Positions 8,201 to 15,907 of a stretch of 64,000 nucleotides of DNA are shown here, piece by piece; within the stretch, counting starts at the first letter, position 1; the number at the start of each line of letters is the position of its first letter. Made by a program: the position numbers and the translations under genes. The stretch is from NCBI RefSeq assembly GCF_005116455.1, contig NZ_SWBP01000004.1:186001-250000 (forward strand), in the 5' to 3' direction. The notes under the pieces were generated by a model. The model worked only from the letters and a program-made list of their open reading frames with translations. It ran no database searches and had not been told where the DNA came from. The stretch comes from Pedobacter cryophilus (lineage in GTDB: Bacteria; Bacteroidota; Bacteroidia; Sphingobacteriales; Sphingobacteriaceae).

Positions 8201-9247
8201 AGGTTTTTTCAGTCGAGTCTTAAACAAGCAGAAATGCCTGGAAGTGGTATTGGCTTGGCATTTTCTAAAAGCATTATAGAGCTGCATAAAGGAATAATTA
8301 GCTTTACCAGTAAGTTGGCAGAAAATGGGGCCAATGGCTACACCGTTTTTAGTGTAAGTTTATTAAAGGGAAATCAGCATTTTGATAAAATTAATTTAAA
8401 GCGAGGTAAGGAACAAGGAAACTACAGGTTAGTAGATGATTTTGACTTATTAGATGATCCATCAGTTGATGATGAACAAGAGCAAACCGAAACACAAATT
8501 TTGGTGATTGAGGATAATGATGAGATCAGAGAATTTATTAAAAACTCACTTCAAAAAACCTATAAAGTAGAAACCGCAAAAGACGGAACAGAAGGTTTAG
8601 AAAAAGCCTTTGAAACTTTGCCAGATTTAATTATTAGCGATGTTAAAATGCCAGGTAAAGATGGTTTGGAGATATGTAAAATACTTAAATCTGATGAAAG
8701 AACTAGTCATATCCCAATAATACTGCTTACTGCAAGAACCACAATGGTTCATCAATTGGCAGGCTTAGAAAACGGTGCTGATGTTTATTTAACAAAACCT
8801 TTTAGCTTGTACATGCTAAAGCTTAATATTAAAAACTTAATGTCAAGTAGAATGGCGATGCGTGAACGTTTTAGTCAAGAAATGATGCTAAAACCAAGCA
8901 ATGTAATTGTAAACACCACCGATGAAAAGTTTTTGAAAAGAATCATAAAAATTGTAGAAGATCATATGGATGATTCTGAGTTTGATGTAGAGCAATTGAT
9001 AACAGAAGTTGGAATGAGTAAGCGAGTACTTTACAAGAAATTATCTTCTTTAACAAATATGACCGCTGCTGATTTTGTTCGCTCTATTAGATTAAATAAA
9101 GCAGTCATGCTTTTGGAAAACGGAGGATTCAATGTTTCTGAAGTGGCTTTTGCTGTTGGATTCAACGATCCAAAATATTTCACCAAATCATTCAAAAAAC
9201 AGTTTGGTAAGTCACCCAGAGAATATCAAAATGGAATGAGTCAATAA
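5234..9247 (+). CDS. hybrid two-component system sensor/regulator (HTCS)
   Basis: 1337-residue one-polypeptide signalling protein of the PUL-regulator type. Signal peptide (residues 1-25), then about 14 two-component-regulator propeller repeats (recurrent W-hG motifs such as IWIGTYFGG) to ~660, a Y_Y_Y domain (~690-775) and one membrane helix (~783-805). Next come HisKA with phospho-acceptor His829 (FFTNISHEIRTPLTL), HATPase (SDNGCGIP, GSGIGLAFSKS), a receiver with Asp1136 (LIISDVKMPG) and its lysine in KPFS, and a C-terminal AraC HTH (~1250-1337). All key residues are present. The periplasmic propeller should bind an oligosaccharide from the target glycan and the AraC domain should activate PUL1 transcription. 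It sits between the first esterase and the beta-helix genes with its own promoter. Confidence 0.95.
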   Translation: MQFKKAIIFSAFIIYQVIGIASLFAQNQIKFNHLSVEEGLSSSSVLSITQDQTGFIWFGCSYGLNKYDGKNFKIYHFSPDNNKSLSSDNRIKVYKGVNQKIWVLSFAGLDTYNQQLDNFDRVLKAEGLKCFYQEQNGKIWLGTETGLIYSNGNKNYTFKSFPLLKNNVGLAINCIFQDKDNKLWIGSNKGLFCIDSGKAVRIKVVNGVNVSTIIQDANQNLWLGTIGKGILVFNPKSSTVIKKLNQDVNTSESLASNDVFKIINTKSGDLWVGTQTGLSVVNPQTFKVKTYKNVPSDINSLNHNSIYDVFEDINGSIWIGTYFGGINVVHQASTPFKVLSAGDNPKSLNINVISTIYQDEFNDVWVGTENSGLNHLDKKLNKISVFRNSVNNPNSLSYNHVKGIIKDDKGRFWVATYKGGLNLFNPKNQTFTSFKTNPKDNTTIEANNIYSILQDSKKRFWIGTEEGLNLFYPEAGKFKRSDVIEREFKIKGGFVMNLFEDSRKNLFVSNNLGLFVLEANTSQFKHIPYFSKANLTNYRINYFFEDSKKQIWIANYQGGITKFDYKKQTFKTYNTNQGLPSNDVLAVLEDNNGMLWLSTSNGLSKFDVAKEVFNNYDQKDGLPGNEFNRASCLKLRNGELLFGNYKGLVSFNPNDIKENLFAPAVLLTDLKLFNKTVKINDEDNLLKQSIAFTKELVFDYDQNSFTLEFAALNYIQSDKNRYAYKLEGFDKDWQYGTNSFATYANLLPGKYKFLVKAANNNGVWTTSVKALDIKVLSPPWISWWAYLIYLSVGFIVAVLIVRYIKIKTILKQEEEIHQLKLDFFTNISHEIRTPLTLIKAPVEELILNQNQDKQQKESLIQVKNNTDRLLRLVNELMDFRKAETGKLDLEVQNQNIIDFLNDICQSFNILANKKNITFKFNHQVEELNIYFDRNQLEKVFFNLLSNAFKFTPEGGVINVEVKETASHCIVEVSDNGCGIPETDHKNLYRRFFQSSLKQAEMPGSGIGLAFSKSIIELHKGIISFTSKLAENGANGYTVFSVSLLKGNQHFDKINLKRGKEQGNYRLVDDFDLLDDPSVDDEQEQTETQILVIEDNDEIREFIKNSLQKTYKVETAKDGTEGLEKAFETLPDLIISDVKMPGKDGLEICKILKSDERTSHIPIILLTARTTMVHQLAGLENGADVYLTKPFSLYMLKLNIKNLMSSRMAMRERFSQEMMLKPSNVIVNTTDEKFLKRIIKIVEDHMDDSEFDVEQLITEVGMSKRVLYKKLSSLTNMTAADFVRSIRLNKAVMLLENGGFNVSEVAFAVGFNDPKYFTKSFKKQFGKSPREYQNGMSQ

Positions 9248-9286
9248 TTTTATTTCCATCAAAACGAACATAAGGAACCATATTTT

Positions 9287-9341
9287 ACCCTTATCAGGCT
9301 CTTTTTTTACTCCCTAGGCAAACTTCAAATTTGCACTTTTG
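9287..9341 (+). promoter_or_regulatory. candidate HTCS site and promoter of beta-helix gene 1
   Basis: ACCC at 9287, a second element ACTCCC at 9309 (22 bp on), and CACTTTTG at 9334-9341, one mismatch from TAnnTTTG and 47 bp from the first ACCC. Same architecture as at 11067, 15686 and 50072. The downstream element would overlap the -33 region, as for AraC-type activators. Motif found by eye. Confidence 0.4.
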
Positions 9342-9442
9342 AATACCAATTAATTCAAACCAATTAATGAAGTTTAGCTAAGCATTTAAAATAATCTGTT
9401 TTACGCCGCTTTTTTGCTTGGTTTCTAATAAATCAAAATTAA

Positions 9443-10990
9443 ATGAATAAAAAACTTAAGCTGTCTTTAGCATTTTTATTGACTACTTCAATTGCTTATT
9501 CGCAAAAAGCTGTAGAATCTAAATTATTTGCAGCCTATAGGGCTGATAAGTCTAAATCGGTATTACCAGATTTTTCTTATGCAGGTTATAAAACCGGTGA
9601 GCTAGCGATTCCCAATGTAAAGCACAAGATTTTTAACGTAACTGATTTTGGTGCAGTAGCAAATGATAATGTATCAGACAAAGTTGCAATTGAGGCAGCA
9701 ATTGCTGCTGCTAAAGCTAACGGTTCTGGAATTATTCTATTTCCTGCCGGAAGGTTTTTGATTAATGAAGATAGCGATGTTAAAAAAAGCATACAGATAA
9801 ATGCTAGTAACATAGTTTTTAGAGGTACTGGGATAGGAGCGGGAGGAACAGAGATTTACATGAAAAATACTTTAATTCCTGCTAACCCTAATCAAATGTG
9901 GACTACCCCTAAGATGTTTGTAGTGGGTAAGGGAGCTGGAAATATTACCATAGGTAAAATCACTGAAAGCTCAAATATTGGTGATTTCAATATTAAACTA
10001 AGTTCAACAAAATCTTTAAAGGCTGGTGATTGGTTACTATTAAGCATGAACAGCAATGATCAGGCATTAATAGATGATGATGTTGCAAACCGTTTATTAG
10101 ATACAGCTTGGGCGTTAACCAAAGAAGGTGTAGAATTAAAAATATATCATCAGGTTAAAAGTGTGAATAGTAACTCAGTTACTTTAGTACAACCCATTAC
10201 CTACGCCATACACCCTAAACATAGTTGGACAGTTTCTAAAGTAAACAATGCTACACAAGAAGTAGGTTTTGAAAACATTACTTTCTCTGGGAATTGGCAA
10301 GAGCCTTTTGTTCATCATCAATCTTGGGTGCATGATAGCGGTTGGAGCATGTTTGTTTTTAACAACACTTTTAATTCTTGGATGAAAAATTGCAGATTTA
10401 ACGATTTAAGTGCCGCGGCAGTAGTAAATTCAGGGGCAAACATAAGTTTTTTAAGTTGCGAGATTACAGGTAACCCAGGTCACGAGGCTATTTCAAATAC
10501 TGGTGGTACAAATATTTTAATTGCCAATGTTAAGGATAAAGCATCGCAATGGCATTCTTTTGGAGTAGCCAATGCTTCTATGAACACTGTAATATTAAAC
10601 GCCGAATACCCTTCAACAACTTGTTTCGAAAGTCATTCTTCTCAACCTAGAAATACTCTACTAGATAATGTTAAAGGTGGGTTTATGAACGGACATGGTG
10701 GAGGTGCTAAACAAAACATGCCCAACCATTTAAAGAATTTGGTAATGTGGAATTATGAACAAACCAATGAAGGAAAAAAAGATTTTGAGTTTTGGCCTTC
10801 AAACCCTTGGTTTTGGCGCATACCAGATCCTATAATTGCCGGTTTTACAGGAACAACTACTTTTAAAAGCAATCAAATACATCATCAATCAGAGGTAACG
10901 TATTCAAAGGTATCGCCTAATTCTTTATATGAGGCACAGTTAACCTTTCGTTTAGGTAAATTACCTAGCTGGTTAAAAGAACTGAAATAA
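9443..10990 (+). CDS. secreted right-handed beta-helix protein, putative polysaccharide lyase
   Basis: 515 residues with a signal peptide (cleavage near AYSQ-KAVES). Residues ~60-110 carry the Pectate_lyase_3-type opening (FNVTDFGAVANDNVSDKVAI...GIILFPAGRF), followed by beta-helix repeats with recurring N-I/V-x-F/L ladders to ~470. The N-terminal DFSYAGYK motif resembles PUL beta-helix proteins often annotated with DUF4955 or as pectate-lyase superfamily. With GH88 in the same locus, a lyase making unsaturated uronyl ends is the natural reading, but GH28/GH55-like hydrolases share this fold and no catalytic residues can be assigned with certainty. Paralogue of the N-terminal half of the 11416 gene; lacks its T9SS tail. 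Confidence 0.75.
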   Translation: MNKKLKLSLAFLLTTSIAYSQKAVESKLFAAYRADKSKSVLPDFSYAGYKTGELAIPNVKHKIFNVTDFGAVANDNVSDKVAIEAAIAAAKANGSGIILFPAGRFLINEDSDVKKSIQINASNIVFRGTGIGAGGTEIYMKNTLIPANPNQMWTTPKMFVVGKGAGNITIGKITESSNIGDFNIKLSSTKSLKAGDWLLLSMNSNDQALIDDDVANRLLDTAWALTKEGVELKIYHQVKSVNSNSVTLVQPITYAIHPKHSWTVSKVNNATQEVGFENITFSGNWQEPFVHHQSWVHDSGWSMFVFNNTFNSWMKNCRFNDLSAAAVVNSGANISFLSCEITGNPGHEAISNTGGTNILIANVKDKASQWHSFGVANASMNTVILNAEYPSTTCFESHSSQPRNTLLDNVKGGFMNGHGGGAKQNMPNHLKNLVMWNYEQTNEGKKDFEFWPSNPWFWRIPDPIIAGFTGTTTFKSNQIHHQSEVTYSKVSPNSLYEAQLTFRLGKLPSWLKELK

Positions 10991-11013
10991 CTGATTATCC
11001 CTTTCTAATTTTT

Positions 11014-11042
11014 AAAGCCTCAATTTAATTGGGGCTTTTTTT
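11014..11042 (+). terminator. intrinsic terminator after beta-helix gene 1
   Basis: AAAGCCTCAATT (11014-11025) pairs with AATTGGGGCTTT (11027-11038) with one G-T wobble, and a run of seven T follows the GGGGC. Confidence 0.75.
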
Positions 11043-11066
11043 GTGGAATGGTTTTGCACTAAAAAC

Positions 11067-11122
11067 ACCCCATTTTGGGCTTCAAAATTACCCTATACAT
11101 GTGTTAAACCCTAGTAATTTAG
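11067..11122 (+). promoter_or_regulatory. candidate HTCS site and promoter of beta-helix gene 2
   Basis: Lies in the 425-bp gap 10991-11415, which holds no gene. ACCC at 11067 is repeated at 11090 (23 bp), and TAATTTAG (11115-11122, one mismatch from TAnnTTTG) begins 48 bp from the first ACCC. The implied 5' leader of nearly 300 nt is long; nothing structured was recognised in it. Confidence 0.4.
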
Positions 11123-11415
11123 TATCATAAAATAAACCAATTACTGGTATGAAACTTAAAAATTGCCCTTTGGGTATTTAAAATCATATCAAAGTATTTA
11201 TAAACCAATTTAACGCTAATAATAAATTATTGAGAAAACTAAATCTTTGTTGTTTTTTAAGTGCTTGGCCATTCTGTTTTAAGTTGTGGGCAGTAGAGAA
11301 AAAATCAAAATGTGAAGTCATAGTTTTAGAACTAGTATCAAGATTAATTTGATATGCTTCGCTTAAGAGTTAGTAGTTAATGATTTAACAAAAGTGTTTT
11401 TATTCTATAATCAAT

Positions 11416-14373
11416 ATGATAAAATATTTACTCCTTTGCATCACTTCATTTTTCGTTGTTTTTACACAAGCTCAAACAGTTATAAACTCTACTTTATACG
11501 CAGATTATAACATAGATAAAACCACTTCTATTTTACCTGATTTTTCATACGTAGGCTACCACAATGGTAACGATGCTATTCCAACCGTTAATCATACAGT
11601 TTTTAATGTGACTAATTACGGTGCTATAGCTGATGATAATTTATCAGACCGAGCAGCCATTGAGGCAGCTATTGCAGCAGCTAGAACAAATGGATCTGGA
11701 ATTATCTTTTTTCCTCCGGGTAGGTTTAGAATTAATGAAGTGGGAGATTCAGACACTCAATCCATTCTTATTAATGGGAGCAATATTGTTTTTAGAGGAA
11801 GTGGATCGGGGCCTGGTGGTACCGAATTGTTTATTTCTAGAACCATGCAACCTACAGATCCTGATGTACTGTATTCTACAGTAAAAATGTTTAATACTAC
11901 ATCAGCAGGTTCTAATGCCTTAGCTGGTACCATTACCACCGCTGCAAACATTGGCGATTTTAATATTACTTTAACTTCTAAAGGGGCTTTGGCAGTTGGC
12001 GATAGAATTATATTGACTATGCTGAGTACCGACCCAGCTTTGCTAACATATGAAATCGGAACAAAAGCAACTTCTTCAAGTTGGGACATTACTACTAGAG
12101 GGGTAGAGGTAAAAGTTTATCATAGAATTAAAAGCATCAGTGGTAATACCCTAACGCTATATGAGCCAATTACTTATCCTATTAATCCAACCCACAATTG
12201 GTCGGTAAGTAGATTTGCCGCTATTTCAGAAATTGGATTTGAAGACATTGCATTTGTAGGTAATTGGAAAACTAGCTTTGTGCATCATAGGTCTTGGCAA
12301 GATGATTCTGGCTATAGTATGATGAATCTATCGAGAGTGTTTGATAGCTGGATACGTAGATGTAGGTTTACTGATGTAAATGTAGCTTTAGTAATATCAT
12401 CAGGTGGAAATATTACCGTACAAGATTGCGAAGTAACCGGCACTGGCGGGCATGAAGCCATCTTAAACAACGGAGCTACCAATGTTTTGATTAGTAATGT
12501 AGAAGATAAAGCTGGGCAATGGCATTCGGTTGGTGTAGCAGAAACTTCTATGAATACCGTACTTTATAATGTTACTTATCCCTCAACTACTTCATTTGAG
12601 TGCCATGCATCGCAACCAAGAAATACCTTATTAGACAATGTAACTGGCGGTTTATTAACGAATAGAGGAGGGGGAGCTACTGGAAATTTACCCAATCATT
12701 TAAGAAATTTTATATTCTGGAATTTTACACAAACAAATACTGCTGCCTCTAATTTTACTTTTTGGCCTAGTTCAGTCAGTGCGAGTAGTATAAGAATTCC
12801 AAACCCTATTATTGTTGGTTTTAAATCAAGTTCTGGTACTCCAACCTTTACCTCTAGTACAATTCACCCAAACTCTGAAGCGATTGGTGCAAGTGTTTAT
12901 CCAGAATCTTTATATCAAGCGCAACTTAACTTAAGACTTTCAGAAAATAACAATCAAATATTCCCTAACGAACCTTGGGCAACCAAAACCGATTGGAGTT
13001 ATTCGTTTGGAACGCAAACCGGTACTTTTACCAATACTGTGGGGACTACCGGGGTTTCATCTCTTACAAATAGTACCAATACAGGCTTTTTGCCGCTTGC
13101 AACAAATGCCAATACAGGTGTTTACATCAGAAGTTCCGGAAACATGATGTTCAGTTTAACTGGTGCTCAAGGTTTAAACATAAACACCTCAACTGCTGGT
13201 ACTTTATCTCGTTATTCGGCATATGATATTAACTCGGCAACTCCTGTAGCTAAATTTTCTTTCGATATAGATTTTAGCGCTTCTGGTTTGGCCGATGCCG
13301 GTAATTATGTTTTTGCAGTAGGTAATAATAAGAATAAGTTATTTACCCATGCTTTTAGTGGTTCTGTTTTTAGAAGTAATGATGAAGTTTTTATGGCTAT
13401 GCGTTTTCTTCCAAACACTTCGGCAAGTTCTACTGCTATAAATTTAGAATATAGAGTGGGTAGTGACGCAAGTACCACAACTACTCATACCACTCTCAGT
13501 TCAACTACTTTTGTAAAAGGTGGAAGTTACCACGTGGATGTTTACTGCAATAACTCGGGAGTTTCTAAAACCTATACAAAAGGAACTATTGTTTACACTT
13601 TACCTAATAATACTTTTCACTTATGGGTAAATAGTGTTAAAGTGGGTGGAGATTTCCCAAGATCTATAGAGGTAGATGGTGCAGCGGGTTTAAGTGCAGG
13701 TAATTCTATCGCTTTAAGCAATGGCTCACCTTTAAATTCGTTTCAATTTGCTTCTAATAATGGTAATGTCAATTCATCAGGTAATATTACTTTAAAAGCT
13801 CCATCGATAACTTACTTAGTAGAAAATACAACTCCAGTGTCTTTGGTTTCTTTTGATGCTTATAGATATGCTAATACTACTCGTTTAAATTGGAGCACAG
13901 CATCAGAAAGCAACAATAAACATTTTGAACTTTATCGAGCTGTAAACGACAATAACTTTAGCTTGATAGCCAAAGTTGATGGTGCAGGAAATTCTACAGA
14001 AAGAAGGTTTTATTCTTATACCGATCCTGAGAAATATGCAGGAACAGGTTATTATAAACTAAAACAAGTAGATTTTGATGGTACAAGCGAACTTTTTGAC
14101 ATTATCAGATCAGTTAGGTCAGAAATTGCTGAAAAAGATTTAACCTTATATGAGGCCAATAATTACATCTACGGAAGCTATTTAGCTAAGAAAGAAGGTA
14201 CTGCAAAATTAGCAGTTTACGATATGACCGGTAGAGTACTTTTTAACGCAGATGTTCAATTAATTGAAGGCTTAAATAAGATTGAAGTTCTTTTAATAAG
14301 CCTTCAAAAAGGTGTTTACATTGCTGTATTTAGTGATGGTACAACCATAGAAAAACTCAAGTTTGTAAAATAA
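11416..14373 (+). CDS. T9SS-secreted beta-helix lyase-like protein with extra C-terminal module
   Basis: 985 residues. Signal peptide (VVFTQAQ-TV). Residues ~25-505 are a right-handed beta-helix clearly paralogous to the 9443 product (shared PDFSY-GY, NYGA, GSGIIFFPPGRF and GHEAI blocks). Residues ~520-805 are an uncharacterised beta-rich module that also makes up most of the 15908 product. Then follows an FN3-like segment (LVSFDAYRYANTTRLNWSTA) and a type A T9SS C-terminal domain (~905-985, ending LKFVK). It should therefore be secreted by the type IX system and anchored or released at the cell surface, making the first cuts in the polymer outside the cell. Tandem duplication with domain gain is inferred from the similarity. 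Confidence 0.8.
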   Translation: MIKYLLLCITSFFVVFTQAQTVINSTLYADYNIDKTTSILPDFSYVGYHNGNDAIPTVNHTVFNVTNYGAIADDNLSDRAAIEAAIAAARTNGSGIIFFPPGRFRINEVGDSDTQSILINGSNIVFRGSGSGPGGTELFISRTMQPTDPDVLYSTVKMFNTTSAGSNALAGTITTAANIGDFNITLTSKGALAVGDRIILTMLSTDPALLTYEIGTKATSSSWDITTRGVEVKVYHRIKSISGNTLTLYEPITYPINPTHNWSVSRFAAISEIGFEDIAFVGNWKTSFVHHRSWQDDSGYSMMNLSRVFDSWIRRCRFTDVNVALVISSGGNITVQDCEVTGTGGHEAILNNGATNVLISNVEDKAGQWHSVGVAETSMNTVLYNVTYPSTTSFECHASQPRNTLLDNVTGGLLTNRGGGATGNLPNHLRNFIFWNFTQTNTAASNFTFWPSSVSASSIRIPNPIIVGFKSSSGTPTFTSSTIHPNSEAIGASVYPESLYQAQLNLRLSENNNQIFPNEPWATKTDWSYSFGTQTGTFTNTVGTTGVSSLTNSTNTGFLPLATNANTGVYIRSSGNMMFSLTGAQGLNINTSTAGTLSRYSAYDINSATPVAKFSFDIDFSASGLADAGNYVFAVGNNKNKLFTHAFSGSVFRSNDEVFMAMRFLPNTSASSTAINLEYRVGSDASTTTTHTTLSSTTFVKGGSYHVDVYCNNSGVSKTYTKGTIVYTLPNNTFHLWVNSVKVGGDFPRSIEVDGAAGLSAGNSIALSNGSPLNSFQFASNNGNVNSSGNITLKAPSITYLVENTTPVSLVSFDAYRYANTTRLNWSTASESNNKHFELYRAVNDNNFSLIAKVDGAGNSTERRFYSYTDPEKYAGTGYYKLKQVDFDGTSELFDIIRSVRSEIAEKDLTLYEANNYIYGSYLAKKEGTAKLAVYDMTGRVLFNADVQLIEGLNKIEVLLISLQKGVYIAVFSDGTTIEKLKFVK

Positions 14374-14382
14374 ACTCATTTT

Positions 14383-14420
14383 AAAAAAGTGTGTAGGCGA
14401 TAAAATCTACACACTTTTTT
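14383..14420. terminator. bidirectional-type intrinsic terminator
   Basis: Perfect 14-bp stem: AAAAAAGTGTGTAG (14383-14396) with CTACACACTTTTTT (14407-14420) around a 10-nt loop. Confidence 0.85.
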
Positions 14421-14507
14421 ACTTCTATTACCTTTGAATTAAACCAAAGATTTTTATTTTATATTAAACCAATTTTAAACTGTTTCAGTTAAGTTTTATT
14501 TTACAAT

Positions 14508-15488
14508 ATGTGCAGCATCATTAAAGAAAGAAAACCATTAGTTTTAATTTCTCATAAAAAGATATTGTTTTTATTTATTTCAACTTTGTTGTTGAGCATT
14601 AATTCTTTTGCTCAAGATTATACCAAAGAGGTTGTTAAACTTTGGGATAAAAATAATATCCCTTTTAATAAGAAAAATATTACGCTAAAAGAGATAGTTG
14701 ATTCTACAGGGAGAAGAATTAGTCAGATTTCAGAACCTGTTTTATATGTTTATCGAAAAAAGAATACAAATTCTGTTGGTGCGGCAATAATGTACTGCCC
14801 TGGTGGAGGTTATACTAATGTTAGTTTGGCAAATGATGGAGAAGGTTTTGCTGCCAATTTTCTTAAAATGGGTTTTGATGTAGTTGCTGTCTTAAAATAT
14901 AGGCTTCCTGACCCTAGAATTGTAAACGAGCAAGAAAATATACCACTTTGTGATGCTCAAAAGGCTCTTTCTTTATTGCATCAAAACGCAAAAAAGTGGC
15001 AAATTAACAGGAATAAAATAGCAATTTCTGGAGGCTCGGCAGGTGGGCATTTAGCGGCTTCTTTAGCAAATTTAAAAGATAAAATAGTGGCTCCTGGAGT
15101 TAAGTCAAATGAATTAAAGCAAGCAGTATCGATATTGATGTATCCGGTAGTAACATTTAATTTACCACATAGACATGAAGGGTCTTATAACAAACTATTG
15201 GGGGATAAATCAAATGATCAAACTTTAATAGATTATTATTCTATGGAGAATAAAGTATCCAAAAAAACACCTCCAACTTTTGTTGTTCATGCAAAAGACG
15301 ACCAAACTGTAACATACCTAAACAGTAGAATTTATATAGATAGCCTTAATAAATATCAAATAAAAAATAAATATGTTGAATTAGATAAGGGTGGTCACGG
15401 ATTTGTATTTGATTTTAAAAAGACCGGTGTAGACTGGACCATTGAATTAGCACAATGGTTGCAAAATGAAACAGATTTATTTAAATAA
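14508..15488 (+). CDS. periplasmic alpha/beta-hydrolase, acetylxylan-esterase/BD-FAE-like
   Basis: 326 residues. Signal peptide at ~18-36 (ILFLFISTLLLSINSFAQ); no internal ATG fits better, so the upstream ATG is kept. Alpha/beta-hydrolase core: oxyanion segment CPGGGYTNVS, nucleophile Ser177 in ISGGSAGGH, Asp in HAKDDQTV and His in GGHGFVF. This pattern is typical of PUL esterases related to bifunctional acetyl/feruloyl esterases and acetylxylan esterases. It probably de-esterifies oligosaccharides made by the neighbouring lyase-like proteins. Exact ester unknown. Confidence 0.8.
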   Translation: MCSIIKERKPLVLISHKKILFLFISTLLLSINSFAQDYTKEVVKLWDKNNIPFNKKNITLKEIVDSTGRRISQISEPVLYVYRKKNTNSVGAAIMYCPGGGYTNVSLANDGEGFAANFLKMGFDVVAVLKYRLPDPRIVNEQENIPLCDAQKALSLLHQNAKKWQINRNKIAISGGSAGGHLAASLANLKDKIVAPGVKSNELKQAVSILMYPVVTFNLPHRHEGSYNKLLGDKSNDQTLIDYYSMENKVSKKTPPTFVVHAKDDQTVTYLNSRIYIDSLNKYQIKNKYVELDKGGHGFVFDFKKTGVDWTIELAQWLQNETDLFK

Positions 15489-15685
15489 TTGAAGTTTTAG
15501 AAAATCAATATATCATAGAAGCTAATTTTTCTTTTATCATCATTTATAGATCTATTTTTAAATAGCATATTTTCTTTATCGTTTATTAAGGAAGTTCGTT
15601 AAGCAATAGTAACCTAATAAATCTATCTAAAAGGCTACTCAAATAAGTCTCAAACTACTTTTTTCTTCTACATGCACCAATTTTC

Positions 15686-15740
15686 ACCCATATTGGTAGC
15701 TTATATTCCACCTTTCTGGCATTTCTACTCGCTAAATTTG
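15686..15740 (+). promoter_or_regulatory. candidate HTCS site and promoter of the SusCD operon
   Basis: In the gene-free gap 15489-15907. ACCC at 15686, a second ACC at 15710 (24 bp), and a perfect TAnnTTTG box (TAAATTTG, 15733-15740) exactly 47 bp from the first ACCC. This is the best example of the architecture seen also at 9287, 11067 and 50072. Leader of ~165 nt to the 15908 start. No other feature was recognised in the gap. Confidence 0.5.
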
Positions 15741-15907
15741 GTATAACCAATTATAAAAGGAATCAAATATTTAGGTCTAAAAACTGATTTGTGAGCAAAT
15801 GTTATTTACAGCATTTAAACATTCACAAATAGCAATTGCCTCAATAATTATATTCCTAATTCATAAACCAATTATTTAAAATAATATAACCATTAAACCA
15901 AATTAGC

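Noticed and set aside
11757-12089. 110-codon minus-strand frame inside the 11416 gene, and similar antisense frames in susC, susD, GH3 and others
   Set aside because: These are shadows of strongly coding plus-strand genes; none shows a domain, signal peptide or its own leader.
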